Of a stretch of 64,000 nucleotides of DNA, positions 45,300-52,676 are shown in pieces (position 1 is the stretch's first letter; each line of letters opens with the position of its first letter). Where the stretch lies: NCBI RefSeq assembly GCF_002240415.1, contig NZ_CP020028.1:4365501-4429500 (forward strand), given 5' to 3'. The stretch is from Paenibacillus kribbensis (GTDB taxonomy: Bacteria; Bacillota; Bacilli; Paenibacillales; Paenibacillaceae). A model generated the notes under the pieces. That model did not search any database, was not told the origin of the DNA, and was given only the letters and a program-made list of their open reading frames with translations. A program made the position numbers and the translations under genes.

Positions 45300-45335
45300 G
45301 TTTCCAATTTTAATAAAAAAATATAGTTTGGAAAC
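45300..45335 (-). promoter_or_regulatory. Inverted repeat in the aloR promoter
   Basis: GTTTCCAA (45300-45307) and TTGGAAAC (45328-45335) form a perfect eight-base inverted repeat with a 20-base AT-rich spacer that includes likely promoter elements. It lies 31 bases before aloR and 163 bases before the divergent abrB-like gene. It is a candidate operator for AloR. Confidence 0.5.
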
Positions 45336-45497
45336 TAATAGTATAATTATTGTTTTTACATTCATGATAATACCATCTTTTGGAACAACAATAAATACTT
45401 TCACTTTATTGTTTATCATCTTTTTAATAGGAGATCATTGGATGACGGACGTTTACCCGCTCCTATCATTCTAATTTGCCAAGAAGGAGAAGATCAC

Positions 45498-45947
45498 TTG
45501 AAAAATACAGGTATGACACGTCCCTTGGATACATTAGGCCGGATTGTTATTCCTAAGGAAATGCGAAACTCTATGGAGATTAAGACTGGCGATCCTATAG
45601 AATTTTATGTAGATATTGAAACAGGATTTTTGAGTATGCGGAAGTATATTGGAGTCTCTTGCAATTTGTGCAGTTCAACCCAAGATTTAACCTATTTCAA
45701 GGATTCATTTCTATGTAAAACATGCATACTCAACCTGAAAGGAAACATAGGTGTAAGTCCAATACCTGTCCCTGTTGTTAAGGAACCTGCGTATAAAGAA
45801 AAACGAGCAAATCGGTCGTCTTCACAATATTGGGTTGAGAAGCTAAAAAGACTTATGCACGAGCATCCAACAGCCAAGCAAGGTGAATATGCTGAATGGC
45901 TTGGCGTATCCCATGGCCGTATTTCCCAGCTTAAAAAGCTGTTATAG
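45498..45947 (+). CDS. AbrB/SpoVT-type transition-state regulator with C-terminal HTH
   Basis: The start is a TTG at 45498, with AAGGAG eight bases upstream; an ATG-initiated longer frame from 45438 would lie over it. The 149-residue protein has the swapped-hairpin AbrB domain (TRPLDTLGRIVIPKEMRNSM), a zinc-knuckle-like CxxC...CxxC (CNLC, CKTC) at about 58-81, and a C-terminal HTH (HPTAKQGEYAEWLGVSHGRI). The AbrB fold binds DNA at stationary-phase genes. It is divergent from aloR, so the receptor may regulate it. Confidence 0.88.
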   Translation: MKNTGMTRPLDTLGRIVIPKEMRNSMEIKTGDPIEFYVDIETGFLSMRKYIGVSCNLCSSTQDLTYFKDSFLCKTCILNLKGNIGVSPIPVPVVKEPAYKEKRANRSSSQYWVEKLKRLMHEHPTAKQGEYAEWLGVSHGRISQLKKLL

Positions 45948-45977
45948 GTATCGCTCAGCTCGCATTCAAGCGAAACT

Positions 45978-46019
45978 AAATAACCAGTCGCTGTTTGATT
46001 TCAAGCGACTGGTTATTTT
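45978..46019 (+). terminator. Terminator of the abrB-like gene
   Basis: AAATAACCAGTCGCT (45978-45992) and AGCGACTGGTTATTT (46004-46018) form a perfect stem ending in TTTT. Confidence 0.9.
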
Positions 46020-46040
46020 AACTTTTCATTAGCAGGAAGA

Positions 46041-46181
46041 CTACAGCATTTTTACTTGGCCAGCACTTCGTATAATGACAGTGTTCCTCTCCGGTTTCCA
46101 ATCTACTTCTGCTTTAAAAGCTTCGCTGATAAAACGCAAGGGTACAACAACCCAGCATGATGTACTTAACTTAATTGTTGC
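46041..46181 (-). pseudogene. Remnant of a stalk-domain (copper amine oxidase N) gene
   Basis: On the minus strand the frame reads WVVVPLRFISEAFKAEVDW and then a C-terminal tail ending at TAG 46041, plainly the end of a stalk domain. Upstream a TGA (46182-46184) interrupts the frame with no start codon or signal peptide. Only the last part of the gene is preserved. Confidence 0.75.
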
Positions 46182-46281
46182 TCAGGGCCCACCGTTGCAA
46201 GATACGAAATAAGCGCCCAACTAGACTGACAGTGCTGACTACTGTGACAAATCTCCCTGACAAAACCTGTTATTTCTGAGA

Positions 46282-46297
46282 TCGTGTAGATACACGA
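46282..46297. promoter_or_regulatory. MarR-type operator 1
   Basis: TCGTGTA-GA-TACACGA is a perfect inverted repeat 25 bases before the marR-like gene. The same palindrome recurs at 46813-46830 ahead of the next gene. Confidence 0.75.
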
Positions 46298-46321
46298 AAC
46301 AGTATAAAGAATGGAGAACCT

Positions 46322-46777
46322 ATGGCAACGACAGGGAAGAATAAGAAATCTTCGCAGGAGCGATCACCTTCAGTCTGTACCTGCATCAATCTGCGCCGTT
46401 CCTCGATGGCTGTTACGGGACTGTATGACCGGTATCTGGCCCCGAGCGGACTCAATATTAGCCAATTCTCGCTACTCAAGCACTTAACTGCGCTGGGACC
46501 GGCAAGTGTAAGCGAATTGGCGCTGGAGATGCGGCTCGACCGGACTACGATTGTGCGCAATTTGAAGGCACTGGAGCATAGCGGATATGTGGAGGATACA
46601 TCTGCTGAGGGCAGTCGCAACCGCTGCCTTGCTCTGACAGAGAGTGGAAGAACGGTATACAACGACGCAGCAGAGCTTTGGGAGGAGGCGCAGCGTTTTT
46701 TGCAGGAGTCATTGGGAAACGGGGAGTTGCAGATACTGACCTTACTCTTATCCAAAATTGAAAATTTGGGTTTGTGA
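46322..46777 (+). CDS. MarR-family transcriptional regulator
   Basis: The 151-residue protein has a winged HTH of the MarR type (LNISQFSLLKHLTALGPASV, ALEMRLDRTTIVRNLKALEH, GYVEDTSAEGSRNRCLALT). CTCINLRRSS near the N-terminus contains two Cys that could act as redox switches, a speculation. TGGAGAACC precedes the ATG. Palindromic sites before this gene and before the QueG-like gene show likely autoregulation and control of that gene. Confidence 0.9.
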   Translation: MATTGKNKKSSQERSPSVCTCINLRRSSMAVTGLYDRYLAPSGLNISQFSLLKHLTALGPASVSELALEMRLDRTTIVRNLKALEHSGYVEDTSAEGSRNRCLALTESGRTVYNDAAELWEEAQRFLQESLGNGELQILTLLLSKIENLGL

Positions 46778-46812
46778 TTCGCCGCCTTCTCATACATGAG
46801 GTGTTTGCTCAA

Positions 46813-46830
46813 TTCGTGTATATACACGAA
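46813..46830. promoter_or_regulatory. MarR-type operator 2
   Basis: TTCGTGTATATACACGAA is a perfect 18-bp palindrome between the marR-like gene and the QueG-like gene, sharing the half-site TCGTGTA with the site at 46282. Confidence 0.8.
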
Positions 46831-46941
46831 AAATGAAATGTTTTTCTGTAGTAAGAGATCAGCGATATACGTTAGCCCGCATAAGGCTTCTGAAAGGAAG
46901 CTTTGCTGTGAGCAATAACCACGGAGAGGGATGTGGATAGG

Positions 46942-47820
46942 ATGCTTGAATCCGTACCGGATATGAGAGAAAACATCATAGCCGAGATGAAAACCTATGT
47001 GAGCGAAGACAAAGGTAATGTTTGCGAAGAATTACAGAGCCCTTATTACGAGGAGCCGATTATTCAATTTGCCGCGGCCAATGATCCTTTATTTGAGGAG
47101 TACAAAAGAGTGGTAGGGCCCGACCACGCCACGCCGCAGGAAGCATTTGAACGTTCCTTTGGAATGAGGAGTTTTGATGGAGGCACCGTTATCAGCGTTG
47201 TGCTGCCGATCAGTGAGACGATCCGCAAGGCTAATCGTGCGCAAAAATATAGAGCCTCAAGGGAATGGGTGCTGCTGCGAACCTTTGGGGATGAATATTT
47301 TGTACAGTCTGCGAGGCGGCATTTGACGGGATACTTAGCAGGCCTCGGTTACCGTGCGGTTGCGCCGTTGGATACAGATTGGTACAGCATCCATGGTGCC
47401 GCAGGGGGGCCGATCTCCAACTGGTCGGAGCGCCACATTGCATATGCTGCGGGTCTTGGCACCTTCAGTATCAACGACGGCTTCATCACCGAAAAAGGAA
47501 TTGCCATCCGCCTGCTGTCCGTGGTGACCGATCTCAAGGTGACGCCTGATGCCAGAACATCTTCAGCCACAGGCCATACCGGAAACTGCCTGCTGTGCAG
47601 CAAGGGCATCTGCGGTGTGTGCATTACCCGCTGCCCTGTGCAAGCCATCAGCAAGGACGGCGGACATGACAAAATCGCCTGCATGAAATTTGTGTATGGC
47701 CAGGCATCACGGGACTTTGCGGTTCTAAACGGCGGCGAGGCCAAATCGGGTGCTGGCTGCGGACTGTGCCAGACCAAGGTACCCTGCGAGAGCAGGAATC
47801 CGATGCGGACCGCCCGGTGA
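46942..47820 (+). CDS. QueG-like 4Fe-4S reductase
   Basis: The start is probably ATG 46942, with GGAGAGGG upstream; a GTG at 46933 is closer to that site. The 292-residue protein has a QueG-like flavin/cobalamin-type core (GTFSINDGFITEKGIAIRL) and ferredoxin-like cysteine clusters (CLLCSKGICGVCITRCPVQA, CGLCQTKVPCES). It is not the standard QueG with the HEAT-repeat tail, so the substrate may differ from epoxyqueuosine. It is far from the queC-queD-queE genes and under the MarR palindrome, which suggests a stress-inducible reductase. Confidence 0.7.
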   Translation: MLESVPDMRENIIAEMKTYVSEDKGNVCEELQSPYYEEPIIQFAAANDPLFEEYKRVVGPDHATPQEAFERSFGMRSFDGGTVISVVLPISETIRKANRAQKYRASREWVLLRTFGDEYFVQSARRHLTGYLAGLGYRAVAPLDTDWYSIHGAAGGPISNWSERHIAYAAGLGTFSINDGFITEKGIAIRLLSVVTDLKVTPDARTSSATGHTGNCLLCSKGICGVCITRCPVQAISKDGGHDKIACMKFVYGQASRDFAVLNGGEAKSGAGCGLCQTKVPCESRNPMRTAR

Positions 47821-47847
47821 ATATGGAAACCTTGTCCCCATTCACAA

Positions 47848-47890
47848 GGGCGTTTCCGGATTACTCCAGAAACGCCCATCTTTTGCTTGC
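47848..47890 (+). terminator. Terminator of the QueG-like gene
   Basis: GGGCGTTTC (47848-47856) and GAAACGCCC (47869-47877) pair perfectly; TCTTTTGC follows. Confidence 0.75.
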
Positions 47891-48026
47891 CTTTTTTCCT
47901 TACATGCTTGACCATAACTCAAACCTAGCAAGTTCAAGCAAATATCATTAGCTTACGTAGCCATTTCCCAGCTCGATCTGCACTAATACCTTCTGGTGTC
48001 GCATGCCAGACATCCCTTTTTTTAGT

Positions 48027-48539
48027 CTAGTTTTCGTGAACCGAGGTTGAAGGTGTCCCTGACTCCTGCTTCAATTGAGCTTCATGTGGAGCCCCGGGCT
48101 TACGGTCAAATGTAATCGGACCTTTACGGTTAACGAGCCGTTTCAGATCGACGGTCATTTCATTTTTCAGCTTATCAATGAGCTGTTCCTCTTTGATTCC
48201 TTTGCTTTTCGCAATATCGGCCAACGATTTTCCTTGTCCCAGCTCATTCTCCAACTGGGCAGGAGTGATGCCCAAAAGCTTGGCTACTTTTTCGTTCAGA
48301 TGATGATTCCAGCCGCCAGGCCGTTTGCCATGCTCGTGCTTGTGAGCATGCCCTTGTCGATGGCAATCCTGTGGCTCCGTATTCCCTTGACCAGCCTTAC
48401 CTTGAATCAGGTTGTTGGGAGTAGGAGCTTGCAGTTGGAGACTCGTTTCTATACCGGAAGCTCCGGCCGTCCCCGCACTACCGCACATCATCACTCCTCC
48501 ATATAGAGTAGCAGCGATCAATTTCCATTGTTTTTTCAT
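48027..48539 (-). CDS. Secreted helical protein
   Basis: The start is ATG 48539, behind GAAGGG. The 170-residue protein has a signal peptide (about 1-27), a His-rich stretch (HRQGHAHKHEHGKRPGGWNH at about 60-80), and a helical domain LLGITPAQLENELGQGKSLA, then DIAKSKGIKEEQLIDKLKNE, similar to the repeats seen in YckD/DUF2680-type proteins. The His-rich segment could bind metal. The function is unknown. Confidence 0.7.
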   Translation of the reverse strand: MKKQWKLIAATLYGGVMMCGSAGTAGASGIETSLQLQAPTPNNLIQGKAGQGNTEPQDCHRQGHAHKHEHGKRPGGWNHHLNEKVAKLLGITPAQLENELGQGKSLADIAKSKGIKEEQLIDKLKNEMTVDLKRLVNRKGPITFDRKPGAPHEAQLKQESGTPSTSVHEN

Positions 48540-48763
48540 GTTGCAGACCCTTCTTTCATTCTTTTTCATCTAATATTTTCTCTTTCCGCTTTTTTTATTC
48601 GTTTTCATGCCTGTTACATCCATCTTCAATCTACTCTGGCTTTCTTTTTACCTTGGGCTCCTTATCATGGAGAGTAAGCAGGAATTAAATAACTAAACTT
48701 TTTACAGTATATCTTAATTTTTTGCAGGTTAAATATTAGGAAATCTATGGTAAAATATTTTTC

Positions 48764-48775
48764 GTAATCGATTAC
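48764..48775 (+). promoter_or_regulatory. Palindrome in the xylanase promoter region
   Basis: GTAATCGATTAC is a perfect 12-bp palindrome just after an extended -10 (TG-G-TAAAAT at about 48748-48756). A CG-centred palindrome of this type is typical of LacI-family operators. The rest of 48540-48874 holds only the small leader frame below. Confidence 0.5.
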
Positions 48776-48802
48776 AATTCAATTTTTGGAAGGAACTTAC
48801 GT

Positions 48803-48853
48803 ATGAGCTTACTACGGGCTGAACAGCATCATAGTCAGACTAAATGCAAATGA
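48803..48853 (+). other. Possible 16-codon leader ORF upstream of the xylanase
   Basis: An ATG at 48803 follows GGAAGGAAC and reads MSLLRAEQHHSQTKCK before TGA 48851-48853, 21 bases ahead of the xylanase start. It might couple translation or be accidental. Confidence 0.3.
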
Positions 48854-48874
48854 ACCAAAAAGGAGGAATATCAA

Positions 48875-49960
48875 ATGAAACAAAAAAGAATGAGGTTATT
48901 TTTGGCGATTTTAATTTGTTTTTCACTTACTTTACCAGCAGTAACCGCACAGGCGGCAACAACGATCACCTCAAATCAAAGTGGAACCCAAGACGGCTAC
49001 TACTATGAGTTGTGGAAGGATTCCGGGACTACAAGTATGACTCTCAATAGTGGTGGCACGTTCAGTGCCCAGTGGAGTAACATCGGAAATGCGTTATTCC
49101 GTAAAGGCAAGAAATTCAACGAGACCCAGACACATCAGCAAATTGGAAACATATCCGTAAACTACAGTGCCAACTACCAGCCAAACGGCAATTCGTATTT
49201 ATGTGTCTATGGGTGGACGGTTGACCCGCTCGTAGAATATTACATCGTCGATAGCTGGGGCAGCTGGCGTCCGCCTGGAGCAACGTCAAAGGGCACGATT
49301 ACCGTTGACGGGGGGACATATGACATATATGAGACTATTCGAGTCAACCAACCTTCGATTAAAGGCAATGCAACTTTTAAGCAGTATTGGAGTGTCCGAA
49401 CGTCGAAGCGCACGAGCGGAACCATATCTGTTAGCGAACACTTCAAGAAGTGGGAGAGCTTAGGAATGACAATGGGCAAGATGTATGAAACTTCGCTTAC
49501 GGTAGAGGGATATCAAAGCAGTGGGAGTGCTACTGTGACTAGTAATACAATTACGATCGGCGGCAACTCCGGCGGCGGAACTACTCCTCCTCCAAGCACA
49601 GCTACGAAAGTGGAAGCCGAGAGTATGACTAAAGGCGGTCAGTACACCGGAAATATCAGTTCGCCGTTCAACGGAGTCGCTTTATACGCCAACAATGATT
49701 TGGTGAAATATACACAGTATTTCGAGAGCGGCACCCATAGTTTTTCACTCCGTGGTGCTTCGAACAACTCCAACATGGCCAGAGTCGACTTAAAAATCGG
49801 TGGACAGACGAAGGGTACCTTCTACTTCGGCGGGAGCAATCCTGCGGTCTATACCCTAAACAATGTCAGCCATGGAACCGGAAATCAAGAGATTGAGCTC
49901 GTTGTAACAGCCGATAACGGGACATGGGATGCTTACATTGATTATCTGGAGATCAACTGA
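48875..49960 (+). CDS. GH11 endo-1,4-beta-xylanase with C-terminal CBM36
   Basis: The 361-residue protein has a signal peptide (about 1-28, ending AQA), a GH11 jelly-roll ([11 protein letters not shown], with the nucleophile Glu in [17 protein letters not shown] near residue 120 and the acid/base Glu in TVEGYQSSG near 210), a Gly/Thr/Pro linker and a calcium-dependent CBM36 at about 245-361. It hydrolyses xylan outside the cell. AAAGGAGG precedes the ATG. The deacetylase gene follows 86 bases later with a nearly identical CBM36, so the pair attacks acetylated xylan together. Confidence 0.96.
   Translation: MKQKRMRLFLAILICFSLTLPAVTAQAATTITSNQSGTQDGYYYELWKDSGTTSMTLNSGGTFSAQWSNIGNALFRKGKKFNETQTHQQIGNISVNYSANYQPNGNSYLCVYGWTVDPLVEYYIVDSWGSWRPPGATSKGTITVDGGTYDIYETIRVNQPSIKGNATFKQYWSVRTSKRTSGTISVSEHFKKWESLGMTMGKMYETSLTVEGYQSSGSATVTSNTITIGGNSGGGTTPPPSTATKVEAESMTKGGQYTGNISSPFNGVALYANNDLVKYTQYFESGTHSFSLRGASNNSNMARVDLKIGGQTKGTFYFGGSNPAVYTLNNVSHGTGNQEIELVVTADNGTWDAYIDYLEIN
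49612..49960 (+). repeat. CBM36 module, copy 1
   Basis: This 349-base segment recurs at 50769-51117 with about 20 differences by eye, nearly all at third positions; three amino acids differ (V/M, L/S, S/N). Confidence 0.85.
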
Positions 49961-50046
49961 AATCCCGAATCTAGTAGAGAGTTGAAGCGGTTCGGAGTGA
50001 CTTGAACAACCATACTAGCCATTCAAAAATGCTAGGAGGTAGAACC

Positions 50047-51117
50047 ATGTTTATGGCTAAAGCAGGAAAATGGGTGGCGATCGGGTCGCTCGTCGTGTCT
50101 TTGTTCACGGGCTCACTGGTGATTTCCGATGACGAGGCGCTTGCGGCCGAATGTTCGAACGGCTATGTAGCATTAACCTTCGACGATGGTCCGAATTCCC
50201 ACAACACCACAACGCTGCTTAACACACTGAAGCAAAACGGCTTGCGCGCGACGCTCTTCAACGTTGGACAGAACGCACAGAATTACCCGTCACTCGTACG
50301 CGACCAGCAGGCAGCAGGCATGTGGATCGGCAACCATTCATGGTCACATCCGCATATGACGCAACTGAGTAACTCACAGATGTCATCGGAAATTACACGC
50401 ACGCAACAAACGGTGCAGTCCATTACCGGCACGGCACCGAAGTTGTTCCGTCCGCCGTACGGCGAGACCAACGCGACCTTGAGGTCCATCGAGACTCAAA
50501 ACGGTCTTACCGAAGTGCTGTGGAACGTTGACTCCCAGGACTGGAACGGCGCCACCACCGCCCAGATCGTAGCCGCCGCGGGCAGGCTGCAAAACGGCGA
50601 CGTGATCCTGATGCATGACCAGTATCAGACTACGCTCCAAGCGATCCCGCAGGTCGCGCAGAACCTCAAGAGCCGTGGTCTTTGCTCTGGCATGATCTCG
50701 CCAAGCACCGGCCGGGCGGTCGCGCCTGACGGCGGAAGCGGTGGTACACCAAGCACAGGTACAAAAATGGAAGCCGAGAGTATGACCAAAGGCGGCCAGT
50801 ACACCGGAAATATCAGCTCGCCGTTCAACGGAGTCGCTTTATACGCCAACAATGATTCGGTGAAATATACGCAGTATTTCGAGAGCGGTACCCATAATTT
50901 TTCACTTCGTGGTGCTTCAAATAACTCCAATATGGCCAGAGTTGACTTAAAAATCGGTGGACAGACGAAGGGTACCTTCTACTTCGGTGGAAGCAATCCT
51001 GCGGTCTATACTCTAAACAATGTCAGCCATGGAACCGGAAATCAAGAGATTGAGCTCGTTGTAACAGCCGATAACGGGACATGGGATGCGTACATTGATT
51101 ATCTGGAGATCAACTAA
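50047..51117 (+). CDS. CE4 polysaccharide deacetylase (acetylxylan esterase-like) with C-terminal CBM36
   Basis: The start is ATG 50047, behind AGGAGG. The 356-residue protein has a signal peptide (about 1-33), a NodB domain with the metal Asp in TFDDGPN, His in GNHSWSHPHM, RPPYGETN, NVDSQDW and LMHD, and the second copy of CBM36. With the xylanase next door the probable substrate is acetylated xylan; chitin or peptidoglycan are possible. A GC-rich terminator follows. Confidence 0.94.
   Translation: MFMAKAGKWVAIGSLVVSLFTGSLVISDDEALAAECSNGYVALTFDDGPNSHNTTTLLNTLKQNGLRATLFNVGQNAQNYPSLVRDQQAAGMWIGNHSWSHPHMTQLSNSQMSSEITRTQQTVQSITGTAPKLFRPPYGETNATLRSIETQNGLTEVLWNVDSQDWNGATTAQIVAAAGRLQNGDVILMHDQYQTTLQAIPQVAQNLKSRGLCSGMISPSTGRAVAPDGGSGGTPSTGTKMEAESMTKGGQYTGNISSPFNGVALYANNDSVKYTQYFESGTHNFSLRGASNNSNMARVDLKIGGQTKGTFYFGGSNPAVYTLNNVSHGTGNQEIELVVTADNGTWDAYIDYLEIN
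50769..51117 (+). repeat. CBM36 module, copy 2
   Basis: Second copy of the module at 49612-49960, with no frame change; the boundaries coincide with the linker of each gene. Confidence 0.85.
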
Positions 51118-51131
51118 AATCCCGGAGCAGT

Positions 51132-51168
51132 AAAAATCCCGGCGGGATCTTCCCCGCCGGGATTTTTG
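51132..51168 (+). terminator. Terminator of the xylanase-deacetylase unit
   Basis: AAAAATCCCGGCGGG pairs with CCCGCCGGGATTTTT with a short loop and ends in five T. Confidence 0.93.
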
Positions 51169-51306
51169 TCGGTACCCCCTGCATGAGTGATAGCTAACGG
51201 CAATGTAAAAATAACAAAATCTTGCAAAATCGCAATCTGTTATACAATGGCGGGTAACAACTAGAAATCGCTATAAATATATTCATAAGAGATGCAGGTG
51301 ATAGCG

Positions 51307-52242
51307 ATGGAATGGTATTTTGCATACAAACAGGAATTAGAGGACGTGTTTCGTCAAGCGGAGGAGCGAACAGCTGCGTTCCCTGCTCCGTTTCAGCATC
51401 AGGGCCTGGACTATCTGGCCCGTTTTAACCCATTGCGGGAAGACAGCACACGGAACTACATATGCTACTTGCTTCCCTTTTGGCTGCAAGAAATCACCGG
51501 GCTGGCTCCCGAAATATGCCGAAAGCTCTCGCTTGGCAACGTGTTTGTTATGACTCACTATTTCATTCAGGATGATGTGATGGACACCGCAGCAGACAAC
51601 CGTAAAACACAACTCGCCTTAAGCCAGCTATTTTATACCGAATGTCTAAGCATTTATCGGGACCTTTTTCCCGCGTCCTCCCCTTTTTGGTTACATGCCA
51701 GAACGTATGTCAATGAATGGGCCGTTAGTGTGACATCCGAGGGGACAGAGGACTATTTCCAAGGAAACCGACATCAGGTGGCGCTGAAAGCAAGTCCGTT
51801 AAAAATGGCCGGGACGGGCGCTTTGCTGCTTGCAGACCGTGCCGACCTAATCGAGACCATTACAGGTATGACGGATACGGCACTGCTTCTACTCCAAATG
51901 TCAGATGATTGGGCGGATTGGGCGGAAGACTGGGAGGAACATAGCTACAATTGCCTATTGTCCCATATCAGTGCCGAACAAAAGATGGCTTATCGTGAAG
52001 GCTTGAATCCAGAGATGATTCAGGAAGCGATTTATGTACGTGGCATGCTTGCCAGTTATGCAGATATTGCTGATCAGGCAGTCCAGCAGTTGGAATCTAT
52101 GGAGCCTTCCATCCCCGGACTTCATGCGTTTGCACGTTCCATCGCTGAGGACCTGGGCGAAGAAGCCGCAGAAATTGAAAGCGGACGCTCTCATTTGAGA
52201 AGAGGCGGGCTCGATTTTTGGATCTCCAAAAATATGAAATAA
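51307..52242 (+). CDS. ComQ-like class I isoprenoid-synthase-fold enzyme
   Basis: The start is ATG 51307, with CAGGTGA upstream; ATG 51292 is an alternative. The 311-residue protein is all-helical. It has a first Asp-rich motif, FIQDDVMDTAADN at about residue 86, equivalent to DDxxD, and a second, QMSDDWADWAEDW at about 197, equivalent to the second Asp-rich motif of polyprenyl synthases. This is the fold of ComQ, which prenylates a Trp of ComX, as well as of terpene synthases. The NHLP-type peptide gene follows 75 bases later. The enzyme probably acts on that peptide with a polyprenyl diphosphate. Confidence 0.7.
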   Translation: MEWYFAYKQELEDVFRQAEERTAAFPAPFQHQGLDYLARFNPLREDSTRNYICYLLPFWLQEITGLAPEICRKLSLGNVFVMTHYFIQDDVMDTAADNRKTQLALSQLFYTECLSIYRDLFPASSPFWLHARTYVNEWAVSVTSEGTEDYFQGNRHQVALKASPLKMAGTGALLLADRADLIETITGMTDTALLLLQMSDDWADWAEDWEEHSYNCLLSHISAEQKMAYREGLNPEMIQEAIYVRGMLASYADIADQAVQQLESMEPSIPGLHAFARSIAEDLGEEAAEIESGRSHLRRGGLDFWISKNMK

Positions 52243-52317
52243 TGCTAGATTTTGATGAGTCTTTCGTGGTATACTGACTAGGTAAATATAACCAATTGAA
52301 TGAGAGGGTGATTTTTG

Positions 52318-52554
52318 ATGGCTACTGAAGTTCTTCAAACACAAGTCATTCAAAAAGCTTGGGAGGATGCCAGTTTCAGAGAAAAACTAATGACAGATCC
52401 CAAATCTGCAATACGTGATGTGTTAGGAGTCGTGATCCCCGATCATATCCAAATCAAAACGTTAGAAGAAACACCTGATCAGTTTTATCTGGTCATCCCT
52501 CCAGACCCTTCTGGCGTGCTCGCCGCATCCCAGAAACCTCGCTCGATGTGGTAA
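52318..52554 (+). CDS. NHLP-leader peptide with C-terminal Trp (RiPP or signal precursor)
   Basis: The start is ATG 52318, behind GAGGGTGA. The 78-residue protein matches the nitrile-hydratase-alpha-like leader peptide family: AWEDASFREKLMTDPKSAI (the W-x-D-x-x-F-R-x-x-L-x-x-DP motif) and then VIPDHIQIKTLEETPDQFYL, ending LVIPPDP. The last 15 residues after IPPDP, SGVLAASQKPRSMW, form a short candidate core whose final residue is tryptophan. No LanM, YcaO or radical-SAM gene is near; the only partner is the ComQ-like enzyme. The usual Gly-Gly leader cleavage site is absent. Confidence 0.8.
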   Translation: MATEVLQTQVIQKAWEDASFREKLMTDPKSAIRDVLGVVIPDHIQIKTLEETPDQFYLVIPPDPSGVLAASQKPRSMW

Positions 52555-52657
52555 ATGACTGTTTCAGTACATTTGTACTCTAGTTCTTAATAACAAGAGG
52601 CCTAATCACAAGCGGGTGGGTTCAGCAAGCTTCCTTCCGTTTTCTCCGAATGCAAAA

Positions 52658-52676
52658 AGCCGGATATTATCCGGCT
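52658..52676 (-). terminator. Terminator overlapping the kinase stop codon
   Basis: AGCCGGATA and TATCCGGCT pair with one central base and TTTTTG follows on the minus strand. The stop codon TAA at 52669-52667 lies inside the hairpin. Confidence 0.85.

Noticed and set aside
51132..51168. GC-rich hairpin as possible small RNA
   Set aside because: Its symmetry and T-tract fit an ordinary intrinsic terminator.
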